Shown one piece after another: positions 8,710-17,315 of a stretch of 64,000 bases of DNA (positions are counted from its first letter, which is position 1; every line of letters starts with the position of its first letter). The DNA comes from Geobacter sp. UBA5730. GTDB taxonomy: Bacteria; Desulfobacterota; Desulfuromonadia; Geobacterales; Pseudopelobacteraceae. The notes under the pieces are model-generated. The model searched no databases. It had not been told where the DNA came from and worked only from the letters and a program-made list of their open reading frames with translations. The position numbers and the translations under genes were made by a program. The DNA lies in assembly GCA_002419465.1 (NCBI GenBank), contig DIGE01000018.1, forward strand, positions 1 to 64,000, written 5' to 3'.

Positions 8710-8762
8710 CGGAGGCTAGAAAGGAATTTAAGAAAAAAAGAACAGCATCCAACTAGCGGCAA

Positions 8763-8785
8763 GATCGGCCGAGAATTGGCCGGTC
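8763..8785 (+). terminator. Hairpin downstream of the LysR gene
   Basis: GATCGGCC / GGCCGGTC pair around a 7-base loop (one G-T wobble). It lies 54 bp after the LysR stop codon. No T-run follows, so termination is uncertain. The rest of 8710-8904 shows no gene. Confidence 0.3.
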
Positions 8786-8904
8786 AGCCTTATGACGTTG
8801 GCAAGGATCAAATATGATTCTTTACAAATATGCGTCACCTGTATGCTAGACTGACCCAGCGCTTTTTGGTGGAGCGGGTGGCAGAGTTTTTGACCAGCAG
8901 ATAT

Positions 8905-9924
8905 TCAGTGTTCCACTCTTGTCAGCTCATCAAGCAGCACCTTGTGAAACATGGCCGGGTCCTCCATCTGCGGTGAATGGCCGTAACCGTGGAATTCTAT
9001 CAGACGGCCGTTGGGGATCGTCTTGATAACCTGCGGACCCAAATGATTGTACCGACCGATCCTGGCCTTGACCTCCGGCGGGGCGATGTCGCTGCCGATG
9101 GCTGTTGTATCGGCATCGCCGAGCATCAGAATGGTCGGAACCTTCAACAGGGGAAACTCATACACCACCGGCTGGGTGTAAATCATGTCGTAGATGAGCG
9201 CCGAGTTCCAGGCGACCAGCTTATGCCCAGGCCCCCGGTTGAGCCCGGCCAGCATATCCACCCAGCGGTCGTATTCCGCTTTCCAGCGGCCTCCGTAGTA
9301 TACGGACTTCTCGTACTGGCGCACCCCGTCTGCTGTCAGCTTCAGTTCCCGTTCGTACCATTGATCCACCGTCCGGCCAGGTACGCCCAATGCCTTCCAG
9401 TCTTCCAACCCTATAGGATTGACCATGACCAGTTTCTCGACGGCCTCCGGGTACATCAAAGCAAAGCGGGTCGCCAGCATACCCCCGGTCGAATGGCCGA
9501 TGAGTATGCTTTGAGAGACCCCCGCCTGTTTCAGCAAAGCCATGGTGTTGGCGGCAAGCTGCTGGAAGCTGTACTGGTAGCAGGCCGGTTTGGTCGAGGT
9601 ACAGAAGCCGATCTGGTCTGGGGCGATGATCCGGTAGCCAGCGCCGGAGAGTGCGGCAATGGTGGCTTCCCAGGTCGCGCCGCAAAAGTTCTTCCCGTGC
9701 ATCAGCACAACCGTGTGCCCATTGGGCTGCCCCTTTGCTTTCAGATCCATGTAGCCCATCTGGAGCTCCCGCCCCTGCGAGGTGAACCGGAAATGCTCCA
9801 CCGGGTAAGGATACGGGAATCCCTCAAGCTCGACGCCGTAAGCGGTGGTGGATTCCTCCGCAAAGGCAGTGCCGGAAACGGCGAGCGTCAGAACCGCCAG
9901 GAACAGACAACATAGATGTCGCAT
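8905..9924 (-). CDS. Secreted alpha/beta hydrolase
   Basis: The 339-residue product starts at ATG 9924, chosen because AAGGAG precedes it and a signal peptide follows (about 1-21, cleavage after AFA). The hydrolase fold shows the oxyanion region LMHGKNFCG, the nucleophile elbow GHSTGG, an acid residue in LGDADTTAIG and the catalytic His in GYGHSPQ. It resembles periplasmic epoxide-hydrolase/haloperoxidase-like esterases, but the substrate cannot be deduced. It stands alone between the LysR gene and ppsA. Confidence 0.88.
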   Translation of the reverse strand: MRHLCCLFLAVLTLAVSGTAFAEESTTAYGVELEGFPYPYPVEHFRFTSQGRELQMGYMDLKAKGQPNGHTVVLMHGKNFCGATWEATIAALSGAGYRIIAPDQIGFCTSTKPACYQYSFQQLAANTMALLKQAGVSQSILIGHSTGGMLATRFALMYPEAVEKLVMVNPIGLEDWKALGVPGRTVDQWYERELKLTADGVRQYEKSVYYGGRWKAEYDRWVDMLAGLNRGPGHKLVAWNSALIYDMIYTQPVVYEFPLLKVPTILMLGDADTTAIGSDIAPPEVKARIGRYNHLGPQVIKTIPNGRLIEFHGYGHSPQMEDPAMFHKVLLDELTRVEH

Positions 9925-10076
9925 CGGTGACTCCTTAGTACGGGGCAGAAAATTGGCTTTTAAGTGCAGACTGTATACTACCTGAAATGAGATTGCGTCA
10001 ATGGCTTTACAGGACTTTCGGTCAGTTCTGGGGTCAGGCTTGACTTTCTGTATCACCGAACGTTCACAAGTTCAGA

Positions 10077-12482
10077 TCACAACTGTTTTTCCATCTCCAG
10101 CACCCGCAAGGTGATCTTCAGAATCGAATCGGGAGTAAGAGAGATAGAGTCGATCCCTTCCCGGACGAGGAACGCCGCAAACTCAGGGTAATCACTCGGA
10201 GCCTGACCACAGATGCCGCTGTGACGGCCGTTTCTTCGTGCCCCGGCTATCACTTGGGAAATAAGCCACATGACACCGGGGTTGCGCTCGTCAAAGATAT
10301 GGGCCACCAACGCCGAATCCCGGTCCACGCCAAGGGTGAGTTGCGTCAGGTCGTTGGAGCCGATGGAAAAGCCGTCGAAGAGTTTGCTAAACTCATCGAT
10401 CAGGATGACATTGTTGGGAATCTCACACATGACATAGACCTGCAGACCGTTTTCGCCCCGTTTTAGCCCGTTTCGTGCCATCTCCGCGAGAACCTGCTCC
10501 CCTTCAACCACGGTCCGGCAGAACGGCACCATGGGGATGACATTGTCCAGTCCCATCTCCTCCCTGACCCGCTTCAAGGCCCGGCACTCAAGGGCGAACC
10601 CTTCCCTGTACCGGTCGTCATAATAGCGTGACGCACCTCGAAAGCCGATCATCGGGTTCTCCTCCTGTGGCTCGAATGCCCTGCCGCCGATCAGCTTGGC
10701 ATATTCGTTGGTCTTGAAATCACTGAGACGCACCACGACCGGTTTGGGGTAGAACGCGGCGGCAATGGTGGCGATACCCTCGGCAAGCTGTGCAACAAAA
10801 TAGCTCTCCATGTCACTATACCCAAAGGTCAGGCGCTCGATTTCCTGCCGCTCCGCCTCATCCGCCACCTGCTCGGGATGAACCAGCGCCATGGGGTGGA
10901 CCTTAATGTAGTTGTTGATGATGAACTCCATCCTGGCAAGCCCAACGCCGTCATTGGGTAACTTGCACAGGGAAAACGCTTCCTCGGGGTTTCCAAGGTT
11001 CATCATGATCTTGGTCCGTGGCCGTTGCAGGCCAGTCAAGTTCACCTTCTCGACACGGAACGGAAGGATGCCATCGTAGACCTTTCCCATTGCACCTCCC
11101 GCGCAACAGACCGTGACGTTCTTTCCGCTGGAGACACGTTCCGTAGCGTCGCCGGTCCCGACGATGGACGGTATCCCCAGCTCACGGCTGACGATGGCCG
11201 CATGGCAGGTGCGGCCGCCGCGGTTGGTGACAATTGCTGCTGCTGTCTTCATCACCGGCTCCCAGTCAGGGGTGGTGGTATCGGTGATCAGAACCTCCCC
11301 CGGTCTGAAGTCGGCAATCTGGTGCACATCCTTGATAACATGCGCCTGACCAGCCGCAATTTTGTCGCCAACGCTTGTTCCGGCGACCAGAACCGGACCT
11401 TCCGCCTCAAGGTGATAAATCTCCATGGTATCCAGGGCCATTTGCGACTGGACGGTTTCCGGGCGGGCCTGGACAATGAAAATCTCGCCGGTGATGCCGT
11501 CCTTGGCCCACTCCATGTCCATCGGCTGATCCTTCCCCGCCCGCTGCGAGTAGTGCGCCTCGATATCCACTGCATAGCGGGCAAGTTCCAGGATTTCATC
11601 GTCACTGAGGCAGAAGATCCGCCGCTCGGCCACCGGCACCTCAACATTGCGGGTAAGAACCTTTGAGGTGCCGCTGCCATAGATCATCTTGATGCTTTTC
11701 TCGCCGAGCTTTTTGCGGATGACCGGGCGGTGCCCGGTACGCAGGGTAGGTTTGAAGACGTAGAAATCATCAGGGTTCACTGCCCCCTGAACAACGTTCT
11801 CCCCAAGGCCGTATGCACCGCTGACGAGGACCACATCGCGGAAACCGGTCTCCGTGTCGAGGGTGAACATGACACCGCTTGCCGCCATATCCGAGCGAAC
11901 CATTTTCATAACGCCGATGGAGAGAGCAACCTTGAAGTGGTCAAACCCCTGGTCGATCCGGTAGGAGATGGCCCGGTCAGTGTAAAGGGATGCGAAGCAG
12001 CGACGGCAGGCATCCATGAGTTGGGCTGCGCCCCTGATGTTGAGGTAGGTCTCCTGCTGACCAGCGAACGAGGCAGTCGGAAGGTCTTCGGCTGTTGCAC
12101 TGCTGCGGACCGCCACATCGGTGTTCTCTCCATACTGCCGGCAGAGGGCGTGATAGGCGGCGGTGATCTCTTCAGCCAGGTCATGGGGCAGCGGCACCTG
12201 ATAGATCAACTCGCGCAGTCGGTGTCCCCGCCGGGCAAAATCTTCAAGGTTGAGCTTGTCGATGCCGGCAAGGACTTTTTCCATTTCCGGCATGATTCCT
12301 GCGGAGTTGACGAGATAGCGGTAGGCATCGGCCGTGATGGCAAAGCCGTTGGGGACCCGTACTCCTTTGGGAACAAGCTCTTGGTACATTTCCCCGAGAG
12401 AGGCGTTCTTTCCGCCTACCAAGGGGACGTCGTTGATGGTGATCTCATCGAACCAGCGGATGTAGCGGGATTGTTCTTTCAT
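10077..12482 (-). CDS. ppsA: Phosphoenolpyruvate synthase
   Basis: Converts pyruvate plus ATP to phosphoenolpyruvate, AMP and phosphate, the entry to gluconeogenesis in an acetate-using organism. The 801-residue product has the N-terminal nucleotide-binding domain (VGGKNASLGEM near the start), the central phosphohistidine domain with GGRTCHAAIVSRELGIPSIVG, and the C-terminal PEP-binding barrel ending in GSNDLTQLTLGVDRD. Start ATG 12482 is preceded by AGGGGGAA and overlaps the stop of a 50-codon ORF by four bases (ATGA). A palindrome at a candidate promoter 200 bp upstream suggests repression. Confidence 0.96.
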   Translation of the reverse strand: MKEQSRYIRWFDEITINDVPLVGGKNASLGEMYQELVPKGVRVPNGFAITADAYRYLVNSAGIMPEMEKVLAGIDKLNLEDFARRGHRLRELIYQVPLPHDLAEEITAAYHALCRQYGENTDVAVRSSATAEDLPTASFAGQQETYLNIRGAAQLMDACRRCFASLYTDRAISYRIDQGFDHFKVALSIGVMKMVRSDMAASGVMFTLDTETGFRDVVLVSGAYGLGENVVQGAVNPDDFYVFKPTLRTGHRPVIRKKLGEKSIKMIYGSGTSKVLTRNVEVPVAERRIFCLSDDEILELARYAVDIEAHYSQRAGKDQPMDMEWAKDGITGEIFIVQARPETVQSQMALDTMEIYHLEAEGPVLVAGTSVGDKIAAGQAHVIKDVHQIADFRPGEVLITDTTTPDWEPVMKTAAAIVTNRGGRTCHAAIVSRELGIPSIVGTGDATERVSSGKNVTVCCAGGAMGKVYDGILPFRVEKVNLTGLQRPRTKIMMNLGNPEEAFSLCKLPNDGVGLARMEFIINNYIKVHPMALVHPEQVADEAERQEIERLTFGYSDMESYFVAQLAEGIATIAAAFYPKPVVVRLSDFKTNEYAKLIGGRAFEPQEENPMIGFRGASRYYDDRYREGFALECRALKRVREEMGLDNVIPMVPFCRTVVEGEQVLAEMARNGLKRGENGLQVYVMCEIPNNVILIDEFSKLFDGFSIGSNDLTQLTLGVDRDSALVAHIFDERNPGVMWLISQVIAGARRNGRHSGICGQAPSDYPEFAAFLVREGIDSISLTPDSILKITLRVLEMEKQL

Positions 12483-12631
12483 GATGTCTTCCCCCTGTTG
12501 ATGAAGCACATTCCATAGCCAATTGTCTCTGCACGTGTTACGATCATTTCCCCCGCAGGGGAAAGACCTGCGGCCACGGAATCGAGGCAGAGATAATGAT
12601 TCAACGCATCTCGCCAGTTTGTGCCAGCCAT
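12479..12631 (-). CDS. Small ORF overlapping the ppsA start (possible coupled leader ORF)
   Basis: A 50-residue ORF (MAGTNWRDALNHYL start) ends with the TGA of an ATGA overlap at the ppsA start codon, an arrangement typical of translational coupling. It lies inside the ppsA leader downstream of the candidate promoter. No family is recognised, and no strong ribosome site precedes its ATG (AGGGGAAA lies about 14 bases upstream). An internal hairpin (12553-12573, CCGCAGG / CCTGCGG) could expose or hide the ppsA ribosome site. It could equally be a chance ORF. Confidence 0.35.
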   Translation of the reverse strand: MAGTNWRDALNHYLCLDSVAAGLSPAGEMIVTRAETIGYGMCFINRGKTS

Positions 12632-12667
12632 AGTTTCGCTGAAGTTTCCCCTGTTTTCGTCCGATTC

Positions 12668-12715
12668 TTCAACTGAGTTCAGTTGAAATAATAGCTTCAG
12701 TCTGGCAAAACACAA
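12668..12715 (-). promoter_or_regulatory. Candidate ppsA promoter with adjoining palindromic operator
   Basis: On the minus strand TTGTGT (12710-12715), a 16-base spacer and TATTAT (12688-12693) make a plausible promoter. A perfect 9-bp-arm palindrome, TTCAACTGA-GT-TCAGTTGAA (12668-12687), directly abuts the -10 and would cover the transcription start. That is a classic repressor position. The cognate regulator is not identifiable here. Confidence 0.5.
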
Positions 12716-12809
12716 CTAACATGGTATTATTTTTCAGCGTTGTCAGGTTAGTTCCTTGCATGTCGCCTTTTGGGTTTTGGCCGTTTGCGTTGTCAGCCAG
12801 GGGATATCC

Positions 12810-12978
12810 TCATGCCCCACAAAGGCCGTTGAGGTGAACATAATGCACCAGCTCAAGCAGACAGGAATCGGCATCGATCAGAAGTACCTTGTAACGGCCC
12901 TGAAAGACATGACCGGTGCGGGACTGCCTATAGTTGATCCAGGCAGTGTACCGCTGGGATATCTGTGGCAGACTCTTT
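12810..12978 (-). mobile_element. Fragment of a REP-associated tyrosine transposase (RayT, IS200-like)
   Basis: The minus-strand frame reads QRYTAWINYRQSRTGHVFQG followed by RYKVLLIDADSCLLELVHYV and HLN. This is the signature of the Y1 transposase family that carries REP sequences (the family ends this block with HLNPVRA). The N-terminal HUH catalytic part and the C-terminus are missing, the frame hits TGA at 12810-12812, and the left junction abuts a PAS gene fragment at 12979. It is a dead remnant. Confidence 0.75.
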
Positions 12979-13065
12979 GAGGTGGAGATGGTGATCTCGG
13001 TCTCGCAAACCGAACAGGAAGCGATGTTTACCGCAATACTGCGCACCATCAAGGAGGGTCAGTAA
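12979..13065 (+). pseudogene. C-terminal fragment of a PAS sensor gene
   Basis: Twenty-eight codons ending at TAA 13063 encode EVEMVISVSQTEQEAMFTAI and then LRTIKEGQ. Twenty-two of the first 26 residues match the end of the heme/PAS sensor at 4341-5540. Nucleotide divergence at many third positions shows an old paralog rather than a recent copy. The rest of the gene is gone and is replaced at 12978/12979 by transposase remnant sequence. Confidence 0.8.
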
Positions 13066-13220
13066 ATAATAATGTAGCCGTGTGATTCCGCTATCCTGCG
13101 AACGTCATCCCGATCCACGATCTGGTACTGTCTGCCTTCCAGGGTGAAGAGAAGACCATCGCCATCCTCAGCCTGCTGTAACGATTCCAGCAGCGCTTCA
13201 AAGGTTGCCGTCTTAACCAT
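13059..13220 (-). CDS. Small acidic protein of 53 residues coupled to NDH-2
   Basis: The ORF begins at ATG 13220, eight bases inside the end of the NDH-2 gene, with a strong ribosome site GGAGGAATTC directly before it, and runs 53 codons to TGA 13059. The product starts MVKTATFEALLESLQQAEDG and is rich in Asp and Glu; its C-terminus HGYIIIY is hydrophobic. No family is recognised. The strong site and overlap make it likely to be translated with NDH-2. Its last bases overlap the PAS fragment on the other strand. Confidence 0.65.
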   Translation of the reverse strand: MVKTATFEALLESLQQAEDGDGLLFTLEGRQYQIVDRDDVRRIAESHGYIIIY

Positions 13221-14502
13221 GAATTCCTCCGTCATCTCCCCGCTTGTCCACAGCCGTAATCAGCCGCACCTGGCGTTCATGGAACCAGTAGTACCAGGCC
13301 CAGTTAAGGAGCACCACAATCCGGTTGCGAAAACCGATCAGATAATACAGGTGCAGAAACAACCAGACCAGCCAGGCAATAAATCCCGAGCATGAAAGTC
13401 CAAAGGCGGTAGCCACTGCACTGCTGCGGCCGATGGTGGCCATACTGCCCTTGTCAAAGTAACGGAATGGCTCTGCGACCTCGCCACGTTCACGACAGAG
13501 TATAGAACGGGCCACATGGCGACCCTGCTGCATGGCCGCTGGCGCCATCATCGGCAGCGGTGCTCCGTTGTGCAAGGCACAGGCCATATCACCAACCACA
13601 TACACCTCATCATGGCCGGGCAGGCTCAAATCTGGATGTACCAGCACCCGGCCGCCGGGTCCCTTGTCGCCAGGCACCATATCGGCCATTGGAGCCGCTT
13701 TGACTCCGGCAGACCAAAACAGGGTCCGGGTGGCAATGGTCTCACCATTGCCCAGCCGTACCTCACCCTCGCTCGCATCGGCCACCAGTGTGTTGCAGCG
13801 CACCTCCACCCCCATCTGCTGCAACCGCTGTCCGGCGTAGCGGCGTAGCCTCTCAGGCATGGCCCCCAGCAGGGTCGGAGCCGCCTCCAGCAGGATCACC
13901 CGGCTCTCTGCCAAACGCAAGGTGGGATAGTCCTTGCGGAACACATAGCGGATCAGCTCAGCCAGGGCCCCGGCGAACTCCACTCCGGTGGGACCACCTC
14001 CCACCACCACAAAGGTCAGCAACTCTCGTTTTTTCTGGATATCTGCTTCCTGAACAGCCAGCTCAAAGGTATTCAGAACGGCATTCCGCAACCGTTCCGC
14101 ATCAGTGAGCCGTTTCAGGTCAAAAGCGTAACGTGCCACGCCCTGATTGCCAAAGTAGTTGGTCACGCTGCCACCAGCCAGAATCAGGTAATCGTAGCCA
14201 AGCTCTCCCTTGTCGGTCAGCACCTTTTTGGCATGCAGATCAAGGCCGGTCACCTCACCCATCCTGAAGGCCAGATTATACCAGCCCCGCACCAGGGCCC
14301 GCACCGGATAGGCGATGGACTCCTGCTCCAGACCGGCCGTAGCCACCTGGTACAACAGTGGCTGAAACAGGTGGAAGTTGTTGCGATCGACCAACATGAC
14401 ATCCAGGTTGCTGCCGGCCAGTTCCCGTGCAGCATGAACGCCACCAAATCCCATGCCAACGATCACCACCCGTTTACGGCTCGTGCCGTCGATGACGCTC
14501 AC
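13213..14502 (-). CDS. ndh: Type II NADH dehydrogenase (NDH-2)
   Basis: Single-subunit, non-proton-pumping NADH:quinone oxidoreductase on the cytoplasmic face of the membrane. The 429-residue product has the FAD dinucleotide fold at the start (VVIVGMGFGGVHAARELA), a second NADH fold (FVVVGGGPTGVEFAGALAEL, about 163-182), the FAD-binding VYVVGDMA segment and a C-terminal amphipathic/hydrophobic region (about 370-405) that anchors it. The start is GTG 14502, which overlaps the uvrA stop (GTGA), so translation is coupled to uvrA. It is the fourth gene of the glmU operon. Confidence 0.95.
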   Translation of the reverse strand: MSVIDGTSRKRVVIVGMGFGGVHAARELAGSNLDVMLVDRNNFHLFQPLLYQVATAGLEQESIAYPVRALVRGWYNLAFRMGEVTGLDLHAKKVLTDKGELGYDYLILAGGSVTNYFGNQGVARYAFDLKRLTDAERLRNAVLNTFELAVQEADIQKKRELLTFVVVGGGPTGVEFAGALAELIRYVFRKDYPTLRLAESRVILLEAAPTLLGAMPERLRRYAGQRLQQMGVEVRCNTLVADASEGEVRLGNGETIATRTLFWSAGVKAAPMADMVPGDKGPGGRVLVHPDLSLPGHDEVYVVGDMACALHNGAPLPMMAPAAMQQGRHVARSILCRERGEVAEPFRYFDKGSMATIGRSSAVATAFGLSCSGFIAWLVWLFLHLYYLIGFRNRIVVLLNWAWYYWFHERQVRLITAVDKRGDDGGIHG

Positions 14503-17309
14503 AAAAGCTTCCTCAGAAACTTGCCGGTATATGACTTGGTAACCTTGGCCACCTGCTCCGGGGTCCCGCAGGCCACAATCATGCCGCCACGGTCGCCTCC
14601 TTCGGGACCCAGATCAATAATCCAGTCGCTGGTTTTGATCACATCCAGGTTGTGCTCGATAATCACAATGGTATTGCCGCTGTCCACCAGACGATGCAGC
14701 ACGTCCAACAGCTTGGCAATATCGGCAAAATGCAGACCGGTGGTCGGTTCATCCAGGATGTAGATCGTGCGGCCGGTAGCGCGTTTTGATAGCTCCTTGG
14801 AGAGCTTGACCCGCTGTGCCTCGCCGCCGGACAGGGTGGTAGCCGACTGCCCCAGGGTGATATACCCCAGGCCGACCTCCACCAGTGTTTTCAGCTTGTT
14901 TTTAATACGGGGAATGGCGCCCAGAAATTCCAGCGCCTGCTCCACGGTCATGGCAAGCACGTCGGCAATCGACTTGCCCTTGTAGTGCACCTCCAGGGTC
15001 TCGCGGTTGTAACGGGCACCGTGACAGACATCACAGGTCACGAAAACGTCAGGCAAAAAATGCATCTCGATCTTAAGGATTCCATCGCCGGAACAGGCCT
15101 CGCAGCGGCCTCCCTTGACATTGAAGGAATACCGCCCCGGTTTGTATCCGCGCAACCTGGATTCAGGCAGGTTGGCAAACAGGTCGCGAATGTCGCCGAA
15201 TACCCCGGTGTAGGTAGCCGGGTTACTGCGGGGGGTGCGACCAATGGGAGATTGGTCGATATTGATCACCTTGTCCAGATTTTCCAGCCCCTGTATCTCC
15301 CGCACGGCTCCGGCCTTCTCACGGCTGCGGTAAAGCCGCTGTGACAACACCTTGTAAAGGGTATCGATTACCAGGGTGGATTTGCCGGAACCGGAAACCC
15401 CGGTCACGCAGGTCATCACCCCCAGGGGGATTTCCACATCAATTCCCTTCAGATTATTCTCTGAGGCCCCCAGGATAGTGATCGTCCGTTCAGCCTTACG
15501 CCGTTTCTTCGGCACCGGTATCGACAACTCGCCTGACAGATAGCGGCCTGTCAGGGAGGCCGGATTAGCCATAATCTGTTGAGGAGTCCCCTGGGCGACC
15601 ACCTCGCCACCGTGAACGCCAGCCCCGGGCCCCATATCCAGCACGTAGTCAGCTGCCAGAATCGTGTCCTCATCATGTTCCACCACCAGCACGGTGTTAC
15701 CGATATCCCGCAAGTGACGCAAGGTGTCCAGCAGCCGTTCGTTATCACGCTGGTGCAGGCCGATGGACGGCTCGTCAAGGATATAGAGCACTCCTACCAG
15801 TGATGAACCGATCTGGGTGGCCAGCCTGATCCGCTGGCCCTCGCCGCCAGAAAGGGTGCCCGAGGTACGGTCCAGCGACAGATAATCCAGCCCTACATTT
15901 ACGAGGAATCCCAACCGTTCGCGGATTTCCTTCAATATCCGCCGGGCAATTTCCATATCCTTATCGCTAAGCTCAAGTGCGTCAAAAAACGTCAGACAAT
16001 CCCTGATCGGCAGCGCGGTTACCTGTTGGATATTGGACTCTCCCAGCAGGATGTGCAGCGCCTCCTTTTTGAGCCGGGCTCCCTGGCAGGTGGGGCACGG
16101 CATCACATTCATATATTTTTCCAGTTCCTCGCGAGCCGCGTCCGAATCAGTCTCACGGTAGCGGCGCTCCAGGTTGTTAAGAACGCCTTCAAACTCCTTC
16201 TGGTAGGTATGGCGACGGCCATGCTCCTCCCACCAGAACTCTACCTTCTCCCCTTTGGAGCCGAACAGGATCACCTCTTGGGCCTTGGGCGGCAATTCCT
16301 TGAAGGGGGTGGTGATATCAAACTTGTAAGCCTTCGCCAACGCCTCCAGGGTCAGGTGATACCACCCGGAGAGCCGTTTTTCCCAGGGTACGATGGCACC
16401 TTCACGAATCGAAAGGTCAGGGTTGGGCACCACCAGCTCGGCATCAAAATACATCCGGGTACCTAGTCCGGTGCAGTCGGGACAAGCGCCATACGGGTTA
16501 TTGAAGGAAAACATGCGTGGAGCGATCTCGGGGTAGGAGATACCGCAGTCAGTACAGGCAAATTTTTCTGAAAAAGTCAGCCGTTCGCCGTCCACGATCT
16601 GCACCACCACAAGCCCGTCAGCATGCCCCAGGGCTGTTTCCAACGAGTCTGCCAACCGGCGGGCAATCCCCTCCTTGACCACCACCCGGTCCACCACAAT
16701 CTCGATATCGTGTTTTTTCTTCTTGTCCAGCTCAAACTCATCGGCTAATTCCCGCTGCGCACCGTCCACCACTACTCGCGTAAAGCCCTGCTTGCGCAGG
16801 TGCTGCAACTCCTTCTTGTACTCACCCTTACGACCGCGGATCATTGGCGCCAGCAGCTGCAACTTGGTCCCTTCAGGCAACTCCATGATCCGATCAACCA
16901 TCTGGGAGACCGTCTGGGCGGTAATCGGTTTGCCGCATTCATGGCAGTGGGGCTGGCCGATCCGGGCGAACAGCAGCCGGAGATAATCGTAAATCTCGGT
17001 AACGGTGCCGACGGTCGACCGGGGGTTGCGGGAGGTGGTCTTCTGTTCGATGGAAATAGCTGGAGAGAGGCCTTCAATAGACTCAACATCCGGCTTTTCC
17101 ATCTGCTCAAGAAACTGACGCGCATAGGCCGAGAGCGATTCAACATAGCGACGTTGCCCCTCAGCATAGATAGTATCGAAGGCCAGGGTGGACTTGCCCG
17201 ATCCGGAGAGACCGGTGATCACCACCAGTTGGTCCCGCGGGATCTCAACATCGATACACTTCAGGTTGTGCTCGCAAGCACCTTTTATTTTTATAAATTC
17301 GTGTGACAT
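14499..17309 (-). CDS. uvrA: Excinuclease ABC subunit A
   Basis: Damage-recognition ATPase of nucleotide excision repair, acting with UvrB and UvrC. The 936-residue length is normal. It has two ABC ATPase modules with Walker A GLSGSGKS (near 34-41) and GVSGSGKS (near 640), two LSGGE signatures, and zinc-binding CxxC pairs (CHEC, CPDC, CEAC, CDVC). ATG 17309 has only a weak ribosome site, and the gene begins six bases after the GGDEF/EAL gene, so it is read from the glmU operon. Confidence 0.98.
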   Translation of the reverse strand: MSHEFIKIKGACEHNLKCIDVEIPRDQLVVITGLSGSGKSTLAFDTIYAEGQRRYVESLSAYARQFLEQMEKPDVESIEGLSPAISIEQKTTSRNPRSTVGTVTEIYDYLRLLFARIGQPHCHECGKPITAQTVSQMVDRIMELPEGTKLQLLAPMIRGRKGEYKKELQHLRKQGFTRVVVDGAQRELADEFELDKKKKHDIEIVVDRVVVKEGIARRLADSLETALGHADGLVVVQIVDGERLTFSEKFACTDCGISYPEIAPRMFSFNNPYGACPDCTGLGTRMYFDAELVVPNPDLSIREGAIVPWEKRLSGWYHLTLEALAKAYKFDITTPFKELPPKAQEVILFGSKGEKVEFWWEEHGRRHTYQKEFEGVLNNLERRYRETDSDAAREELEKYMNVMPCPTCQGARLKKEALHILLGESNIQQVTALPIRDCLTFFDALELSDKDMEIARRILKEIRERLGFLVNVGLDYLSLDRTSGTLSGGEGQRIRLATQIGSSLVGVLYILDEPSIGLHQRDNERLLDTLRHLRDIGNTVLVVEHDEDTILAADYVLDMGPGAGVHGGEVVAQGTPQQIMANPASLTGRYLSGELSIPVPKKRRKAERTITILGASENNLKGIDVEIPLGVMTCVTGVSGSGKSTLVIDTLYKVLSQRLYRSREKAGAVREIQGLENLDKVINIDQSPIGRTPRSNPATYTGVFGDIRDLFANLPESRLRGYKPGRYSFNVKGGRCEACSGDGILKIEMHFLPDVFVTCDVCHGARYNRETLEVHYKGKSIADVLAMTVEQALEFLGAIPRIKNKLKTLVEVGLGYITLGQSATTLSGGEAQRVKLSKELSKRATGRTIYILDEPTTGLHFADIAKLLDVLHRLVDSGNTIVIIEHNLDVIKTSDWIIDLGPEGGDRGGMIVACGTPEQVAKVTKSYTGKFLRKLL

Positions 17310-17315
17310 AATTGG

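Noticed and set aside
8977..9915. Plus-strand open frame of 312 codons
   Set aside because: Antisense to the alpha/beta hydrolase gene, which has signal peptide and catalytic triad; shadow frame of G/C-rich DNA.
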